Origin: Selenomonas sp.
Lineage (GTDB): Bacteria > Bacillota > Negativicutes > Selenomonadales > Selenomonadaceae
Assembly (NCBI RefSeq): GCF_022771645.1
Contig: NZ_JALFCU010000004.1
Coordinates: 1-7,712, forward strand
Direction of reading: 5' to 3'
Length of the DNA: 7,712 nt
Translations under genes and position numbers: made by a program
Shown here: piece after piece, positions 4,290 through 7,712 of the stretch
Numbering within the stretch: the first letter of the stretch is position 1
Layout: the number at the start of each line of letters is the position of its first letter
Notes under the pieces: model-generated
The model's database searches: none
The model's input: only the letters and a program-made list of their open reading frames with translations
What the model was told of the DNA's origin: nothing

Positions 4290-5417
4290 TTGACCAGACG
4301 AAAACTTCTCGACCTCGCGCTTGCGCTGCTGCTCCTCGCGGGGCTCGCGAGCCTGTTCCTGCCCTCGGAGCTCCACGAGGTACTCGGCATCGTGTTCGTG
4401 CTGCTCGCCGCCTGCCACCTCGTGTGGAACCGCGCGTTCCTGCGCGGCTTTGGGCGAGGGCGTTATCCCCTGCGGCGCGTGCTCCAGTCCGTGGCCGTCC
4501 TCGCGTTTTTCATCGACGCCGCAATGCTGCTTGTCTCCGGCATCGCACTGTCGCGCTTTTTGTTTCCGCAGGCAGCGTTCGGCGCGGACGTGAACTGGCG
4601 CTCGCTCCATCTCGGTGCAGCGGCGGTCGGCGCGTTCCTGCTTGCCCTTCATGGCGGTCTCGAGATCGGCCGCTACGTGCGCGGCTGGCCTGTCCGCATC
4701 GCGCTCACGTTCGTCACGGTGCTCGCCATCAGCGGCGTGTTCGGCCTGCCGTATCTTGACCGCTGGCATCATATCGTGCACGTCGATCGCTCGGCCGCTG
4801 TGTCCGGTCCCCGCCTCGCAGCTACGGGGCGCGTCGCCGTCGTCTATTTCAGCCGCGTCGGCAATACGCCATTCCCCGATACTGTCGATGCCGTCTCCGG
4901 CGCTTCGCTTTCCTGGAATGATGAAATGCTGCATGGAAGCAAACGGAACGCGCAAGCACTCGTCGGGAACGCCGAGCTCCTCGCGGATATGGCCGCCGAT
5001 GCTGCCGGCACGATGCCGATTTTTTTGAAAACGGAGGCCGCCTACCCCGCCAGCTACGACGAGACAACCGCTGTCGCGAAAAAGGAATTTGACGATCCGC
5101 AGTTCCCCGCGCTCGCACCGCTCGCGCAGGAAGAAGCAGCAACGCTTCGTGAGGCGGACGCCGTCGTCCTCGTCTACCCGCTCTGGTGGGGGACGCTGCC
5201 GCGCAGCGTCGAAGGCTTCCTGCGCACGCACGACTTCGCGGGAAAGAAGCTCCTCCCCATCGTCACGCACGGCGGCTGCGGCGTCGGAAAAAGCCTCGAT
5301 ATCCTCCGCGATGCCGCCCCCGCTGCAGACCTCCAAGCACCGCTCGACGTCTACAGCAGCGACATCCCCACCGCACGTGCGACCATCGCTACTTATCTCG
5401 CGCAAGCGCTCACGTAA
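4290..5417 (+). CDS. Membrane-anchored flavodoxin: predicted di-heme DUF4405-like domain fused to flavodoxin
   Basis: The protein has 375 residues from a TTG start (4290-4292) with GAAGG 8 nt upstream; an earlier in-frame ATG (4113) would run back into marR and lacks support. Five membrane helices lie at about 6-24, 29-47, 64-88, 107-126 and 136-154, resembling DUF4405. Histidines H29 and H43 in helix 2, and H107 and H121 in helix 4, are each exactly HX13H, the spacing of stacked b hemes. The basic loops RAFLRGFGRGRYPLRR (48-63) and RYVRGWPVR (128-136) should be cytoplasmic, which puts the N-terminus in and the C-terminal domain out. Residues 180-375 form a flavodoxin domain: RVAVVYFSRVGNT (181-193) phosphate loop, YPLWWGTLP (296-304) and THGGCGVGKS (326-335) at the isoalloxazine ring. 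An insert of about 35 residues follows the phosphate loop. It probably shuttles electrons between the membrane and an FMN. Control is probably by the divergent MarR. Confidence 0.85.
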   Translation: MTRRKLLDLALALLLLAGLASLFLPSELHEVLGIVFVLLAACHLVWNRAFLRGFGRGRYPLRRVLQSVAVLAFFIDAAMLLVSGIALSRFLFPQAAFGADVNWRSLHLGAAAVGAFLLALHGGLEIGRYVRGWPVRIALTFVTVLAISGVFGLPYLDRWHHIVHVDRSAAVSGPRLAATGRVAVVYFSRVGNTPFPDTVDAVSGASLSWNDEMLHGSKRNAQALVGNAELLADMAADAAGTMPIFLKTEAAYPASYDETTAVAKKEFDDPQFPALAPLAQEEAATLREADAVVLVYPLWWGTLPRSVEGFLRTHDFAGKKLLPIVTHGGCGVGKSLDILRDAAPAADLQAPLDVYSSDIPTARATIATYLAQALT

Positions 5418-5439
5418 TCCTCACAACGTTTTCCCATCG

Positions 5440-5496
5440 AAACAAACCGCAGGGGCTGATGCCAAACATATGGACAACAGCCCCTGCGGTTTGTTT
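5440..5496. terminator. Bidirectional terminator with perfect 19-bp stem
   Basis: 5440-5458 and 5478-5496 are perfectly complementary, 19 bp, with a GC-rich core (CCGCAGGGGCTG) and A-rich/T-rich outer parts that give a U-rich tail in both directions. The loop is 19 nt. It ends the flavodoxin gene (23 nt before) and the converging flavin reductase remnant (31 nt on the other side). Confidence 0.9.
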
Positions 5497-5526
5497 GTAT
5501 GTCGCGCAGATGGATAGCAGCAATGA

Positions 5527-5873
5527 TTACGATGTTGCTTTCTTGTACAGCGGCGCGCCGCTGTTCCATGCTTGGCCGACCTTTTCGCCGAGCGCGTAGT
5601 AGCCGCTTCGCATCTGGTCGAACGCAAAGGCATGAAGCTTCCCTGCGTCGATCTTTCCTTTTTCATCGAGTACCTTGTCATCTGCCAGTACGTTGACGAT
5701 GCGACCGAGGACGCGGAGGCCGTACGGCCGCTCCTGGAATTCCACGACTTCGCATTCGAGCGTCAGCGGATATTCCTCGACGACAGGCGCGTCGACATGG
5801 ACGCTTCGAGCGGCATGCAAGCCGCTGCGCGCGAATTTATCCTTCATCTTGTTCGCCGTAGCGATGCCGAGAA
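5527..5873 (-). pseudogene. Flavoredoxin-type flavin reductase, C-terminal fragment
   Basis: The fragment matches the second half of FMN-binding split-barrel flavin reductases (flavoredoxin group): LGIATANKMKDKFARSGLHA, then a HVDAPVVEEYPLTLECEVVEF segment, RIVNVLADDKVLD, GKIDAGKLHAFAFD and a closing YYALGEKVGQAW. Full-length members have about 185-190 residues. The first 75-80, with the FMN-binding barrel strands, are absent. The family-like frame can be followed back only to about 5870, where it meets the asparaginase stop codon. The ATG at 5845-5847 (giving 106 residues) is an internal Met of the family with no ribosome binding site. An intact copy would reduce flavin or pass electrons in an anaerobe; this one should not bind FMN normally. 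Confidence 0.75.
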
Positions 5874-6821
5874 TTACGAGCCCTGTTCCGCGAGCTCGAT
5901 CATGAGCTTCGCGAGCAGCGCCTCCGTCGTGCAGCGTCCGCCGGATTCGACGCCGAGCTGCTGCGCACGGACGCCGATTTCATAGCAGCCCATGTCGACA
6001 CCATCGTACGTGCATTGCGTCGTGCAAACGAGGCGGCAGCCGTGCTCTTTCGCATACGTGAACGCGGGCAGGAAATTCGCGGGTGACTCCTGGTCCGGGA
6101 TGCCGCCGAGGCCGTAGCCCTCGAGGATGATGGCGCAGCAGCCTGCATCAACGAAGAGCTCGAGCATCTTCGGCTGGAGACCTGGCACGATCTTCAGCAC
6201 GGCAACACGCGTGTCAAGCCGGTCATGCAAACGAAATGCGCCCGTTGGGGTCTGTGTTTCGGCAAGCCAAGTCAAATGACCGCCGGTGAACCTCCCTGCG
6301 AGCGGACGATTGATGCTCGCGAACGCCGCAAGCTGCATCGTGCAGAGCTTCCGCGCATCATCGCCGAAGATGATCTTTCCGCCGAACGCGATGTAGACGC
6401 CCGCGCGTCCGCCGAGCGCCGCGTGGAACGCCGTCAAAAGATTTTGCTCCGCATCTGTCCCCGGCACGCCTGCCGGCAGCTGCGAACCCGTGAAAACGAC
6501 GGGGCGGTCGATGTTTTCCAGCATCGCGGAGAGCGCCGCCGCGCTGTAGGCCATCGTATCCGTGCCGTGCGTGATGACGAACGCATCATACTGCACGCGG
6601 CGCTCAGCCACGGCGCGCGCCATAAGGATCCAATGCTCCGGCTGGACGTTCGTCGAATCGAGCTGCAGGAGTTGCACGCAATCAACATCGCATGCTACTT
6701 TGAACTCGGGTACCGCCGCAAGCAACTCCTCGCCCGTCAGCGCCGGCATGAGCCCATTCGGCGTCGGCCGCGAGGCAATCGTTCCGCCAGTCGCCAAGAC
6801 ACAAATCCGTTTCTTCTTCAT
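5874..6821 (-). CDS. ansA: L-asparaginase, type I (cytoplasmic), possibly clipped at the C-terminus
   Basis: The protein has 315 residues and hydrolyses L-asparagine to aspartate and ammonia. There is no signal peptide, which favours the cytoplasmic AnsA type. Active-site marks are all present: TGGTIAS with nucleophile T14, HGTDTMAYSAAAL with T87 and D88, and K158 in DDARKL, together with TGSQLP. The C-terminal domain has the family's AIILEGYGLGGIP. ATG 6819-6821 was chosen because MKKKRICVLATGG is the normal family start and GGAAGGAG lies upstream. Relatives usually have 325-340 residues; here the sequence stops soon after TTEALLAKLMIELAEQ, and the stop is exactly where a flavin reductase fragment begins. 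It may therefore lack its last helix, but the catalytic residues are intact. It probably has its own promoter at 6860-6888. Confidence 0.88.
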   Translation of the reverse strand: MKKKRICVLATGGTIASRPTPNGLMPALTGEELLAAVPEFKVACDVDCVQLLQLDSTNVQPEHWILMARAVAERRVQYDAFVITHGTDTMAYSAAALSAMLENIDRPVVFTGSQLPAGVPGTDAEQNLLTAFHAALGGRAGVYIAFGGKIIFGDDARKLCTMQLAAFASINRPLAGRFTGGHLTWLAETQTPTGAFRLHDRLDTRVAVLKIVPGLQPKMLELFVDAGCCAIILEGYGLGGIPDQESPANFLPAFTYAKEHGCRLVCTTQCTYDGVDMGCYEIGVRAQQLGVESGGRCTTEALLAKLMIELAEQGS

Positions 6822-6859
6822 AATCACACGACTCCTTCCTTCATGCACACGATGTCTAT

Positions 6860-6888
6860 AACATAACAGGGAAACAACGAGACATCAA
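6860..6888 (-). promoter_or_regulatory. Promoter of the asparaginase gene
   Basis: Minus strand: TTGATG (6883-6888), 17 bases, TATGTT (6860-6865). It sits back to back with the promoter of the YczE-like gene, giving a start about 30-35 nt before the ATG at 6821. Confidence 0.5.
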
Positions 6889-6893
6889 AAGGC

Positions 6894-6922
6894 TTGACGA
6901 GGATAAAAATGTCAATTACGAT
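6894..6922 (+). promoter_or_regulatory. Promoter of the YczE-like gene
   Basis: TTGACG (6894-6899), 17 bases, TACGAT (6917-6922). The -10 box lies in the left arm of the palindrome at 6911-6941, and the predicted start (about 6929) is in its right arm, so the promoter looks repressible. Confidence 0.55.
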
Positions 6923-6941
6923 TTAGTAAATCGTAATTGAC
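6911..6941. promoter_or_regulatory. Perfect 31-bp palindrome, candidate repressor operator
   Basis: GTCAATTACGATTTA (6911-6925) is repeated exactly in inverse at 6927-6941 around a single G. It covers the -10 box and start site of the plus-strand promoter. It lacks a T-tract and is AT-rich, so it fits a dimeric repressor site (TetR-like length) better than a terminator. No matching regulator gene is in the window. Confidence 0.7.
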
Positions 6942-6969
6942 TAACATCCGCAAGAAAGGAAGCCTTCGT

Positions 6970-7140
6970 TTGCCCATTTGGAAGCGCTACCTTATTTTCA
7001 CCATCGGCATCCTCGTGCAATCGGCTGGCATCGCGCTCGTCGTCAAGAGCCTGCTCGGCACGTCGCCGATCTCAAGCCTCCCTTACGTGTTGAGCCGCGT
7101 CAATGCACACGGTGCGCTCGTATTCGCACCGCATATCTGA
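6970..7140 (+). pseudogene. YczE/DUF6198-type membrane protein, N-terminal fragment
   Basis: From TTG 6970-6972, with AAGGAAG 7 nt upstream, the frame gives 56 residues. After the basic start PIWKRY comes one membrane helix (about 7-26) and LGTSPISSLPYVLSRVN, the hallmark of YczE/YitT-like proteins of the DUF6198 group, which have about 200-230 residues and several helices. Beyond residue 45 the sequence (AHGALVFAPHI) no longer resembles the family and stops at TGA 7138-7140. The remaining three quarters are missing. The gene runs straight into the C-terminal end of the opposite-strand glutaredoxin, with only 23 nt between and no terminator. The promoter, operator and ribosome binding site are intact, so the fragment may still be transcribed. 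Confidence 0.7.
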
Positions 7141-7163
7141 GGTACTGGAAAACTCCCGCCGGT

Positions 7164-7418
7164 TCAGAGATAAAGCCCTGCATCCTTCGGATCCAGCGTC
7201 ACCGTGCCATCTTCGAGCACGAAGCACGGGATTCCGATGCTTCCGTTCTTCTTGGCTTCGTCAAATGCCGGATTCTTGTCGCGAAGCTGCAAGAACTCTT
7301 TCATCACATGGACATTACTACCGATGTCGTTCGGCTGGTACTTGTCCAAATGCTGCATCACCTGCGGGGCGATGACCTGGCAATCGGGGCAGCTCGGCAT
7401 TCCATAAATCTTGATCAT
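7164..7418 (-). CDS. Glutaredoxin-like thiol-disulfide protein (COG4545 type), C-terminus clipped
   Basis: The protein has 84 residues with a thioredoxin fold. IYGMPSCPDC (4-13) carries the redox pair C10 and C13. FLQLRDKNPAFDEAKKNGSIGIPCF (42-66) is very typical of the small glutaredoxin-related proteins of anaerobic Firmicutes, with the cis-proline at P64 and an extra C65. It is cytoplasmic and probably reduces disulfides or glutathione-like mixed disulfides; its partner is unknown. ATG 7416-7418 was chosen for GGAGG 7 nt upstream. Relatives continue about 10-15 residues past the DAGL motif, often with further cysteines; here the protein ends DAGLYL at TGA 7164-7166, at the point where the YczE-like gene is also cut. 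The core fold should be intact. Confidence 0.85.
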   Translation of the reverse strand: MIKIYGMPSCPDCQVIAPQVMQHLDKYQPNDIGSNVHVMKEFLQLRDKNPAFDEAKKNGSIGIPCFVLEDGTVTLDPKDAGLYL

Positions 7419-7453
7419 GATGATTCCTCCAAATCTCTTGCTCGCCTCATCCC

Positions 7454-7482
7454 AGTATATCGAACGCATACGTCAAAATCAA
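7454..7482 (-). promoter_or_regulatory. Promoter of the glutaredoxin gene
   Basis: Minus strand: TTGATT (7477-7482), 17 bases, TATACT (7454-7459, 5 of 6 match to consensus). The predicted start is near 7447, about 30 nt before the ATG. Confidence 0.65.
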
Positions 7483-7616
7483 CAAAGATTCCGCTTTCGA
7501 GAATCATCAGAAAGCATCCCGCCACTTGAAAAAGCCATCGTTCGCGCTTATCATAATCGATAGGGAAAAACGGTTCGTTGTAAAATGAAGTTGAACAGTT
7601 AATCAAAAACAAAAAC

Positions 7617-7682
7617 CCATAGCGACTTCCTATGTTAAAATGGTTCTGCAAAACAATCATCAACAAAGGAGTATCGCTATGG
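7617..7682 (+). promoter_or_regulatory. Inverted repeat able to mask the transposase start codon
   Basis: CCATAGCGA (7617-7625) is the exact complement of TCGCTATGG (7674-7682), which contains the ATG start (7679-7681). The internal promoter would start RNA between the two arms, so only RNA entering from outside the element contains both. Confidence 0.6.
7633..7641 (+). promoter_or_regulatory. Extended -10 promoter of the presumed transposase gene
   Basis: TGTTAAAAT has the extended -10 form TGnTAnAAT (TAAAAT at 7636-7641). There is no clear -35. The predicted start is about 7648, giving a leader of about 30 nt that carries AAAGGAG (7665-7671). Confidence 0.5.
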
Positions 7683-7712
7683 ATCAGAACTATTTTAACA
7701 CAGATGAGGCTG
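7679..7712 (+). CDS. Start of a gene, probably a transposase (partial)
   Basis: ATG 7679-7681 follows AAAGGAG (7665-7671) by 7 nt. The frame reads MDQNYFNTDEA and leaves the window. The residues alone do not define a family. The transposase call rests on the possible terminal repeat at 7572, the internal promoter and the masking inverted repeat upstream. It could also be an ordinary gene with a regulated leader. Confidence 0.5.
   Translation, partial: MDQNYFNTDEA

Larger units (their letters stand above)
7572..7712 (+). mobile_element. Left end of a probable insertion sequence, ISL3-like
   Basis: From 7572 the sequence GGTTCGTTGTAAAATGAAG resembles, from memory, the GG-TCTTTGT-type terminal repeats of ISL3-family elements. 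After it come an internal extended -10 promoter, a start-codon-masking inverted repeat and a new open frame, a layout common for transposase genes. The base composition turns AT-rich relative to the genes on the left. The right end lies outside the window, so the terminal repeat cannot be confirmed here. Confidence 0.4.

Noticed and set aside
3771..5405. A 544-codon open frame on the minus strand, opposite the flavodoxin gene
   Set aside because: It overlaps both the marR gene and the flavodoxin gene, has low-complexity Arg/Glu/Asp/Ala-rich content with no family motif, and is explained by the GC-rich codon bias of the opposite strand.
6225..6866. A 213-codon plus-strand frame opposite asparaginase
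   Set aside because: The opposite strand codes for an asparaginase with all catalytic motifs; this frame is its shadow.
6911..6941. The 31-bp palindrome as an intrinsic terminator for a neighbouring gene
   Set aside because: It has a one-base centre, low GC and no following T-run, and no gene ends into it from either side. An operator fits better.
7415..7666. An 83-codon minus-strand frame between the glutaredoxin and the presumed IS gene
   Set aside because: It overlaps the glutaredoxin promoter and the IS left end, shows no family motif, and has no ribosome binding site.

Overview
The window looks like a chromosomal segment of an anaerobic, fairly GC-rich Firmicute, most probably a Negativicute of the Selenomonas/Mitsuokella/Megasphaera type. 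This is inferred from the gene families (flavoredoxin, DUF6198/YczE-type membrane protein, COG4545-type glutaredoxin, DUF4405-flavodoxin fusion), from strong AAAGGAG/GGAGG ribosome binding sites next to GC-rich codons, and from AT-rich intergenic promoters. The species cannot be fixed from sequence alone. No rRNA, tRNA or CRISPR was seen.

Layout. (1) 1-54: the last 17 codons of an unidentified plus-strand gene. (2) 106-1983, minus strand: a sigma70-type promoter (TTGACA-N17-TATCTT) drives an atypical SDR NAD(P)-binding protein, an exported MBL-fold protein with a degenerate metal site, and a 35-codon small ORF whose translation leader copies that of the SDR gene. (3) 2022-3683, minus strand: NTF2-like (lumazine-binding type) protein, nitroreductase, a 36-codon small ORF and an N-terminally truncated Rrf2 regulator, ended by a strong terminator. 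(4) 3687-5496: a terminator, a marR gene, and the divergently transcribed membrane flavodoxin gene, ended by a 19-bp bidirectional terminator. (5) 5527-6888, minus strand: a type I L-asparaginase joined directly to the C-terminal part of a flavoredoxin-type flavin reductase. (6) 6894-7140, plus strand: a truncated YczE/DUF6198 membrane protein behind a promoter that overlaps a perfect 31-bp palindrome. (7) 7164-7482, minus strand: a slightly truncated CPDC glutaredoxin. (8) 7572-7712: the left end of a probable insertion sequence and the first codons of its presumed transposase.

How the parts fit. Most genes concern redox or electrophile handling: nitroreductase, flavodoxin, flavoredoxin, glutaredoxin, SDR, and MarR and Rrf2 regulators. 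A 14-bp imperfect palindrome, TGTATGTWCATGCA, occurs in the marR/flavodoxin intergenic region and again at the NTF2-nitroreductase promoter. This predicts one small MarR regulon linking the three transcription units. The most striking protein is the flavodoxin. Its five-helix membrane domain carries two HX13H motifs in register, as expected for a two-heme transmembrane wire, and the positive-inside rule puts the FMN domain outside the cytoplasm.

Three places (about 2431-2444, 5868-5880 and 7120-7166) show genes cut short against each other. They could be real deletion scars, with an IS close to one of them, or assembly joins. Read mapping across the junctions would decide.
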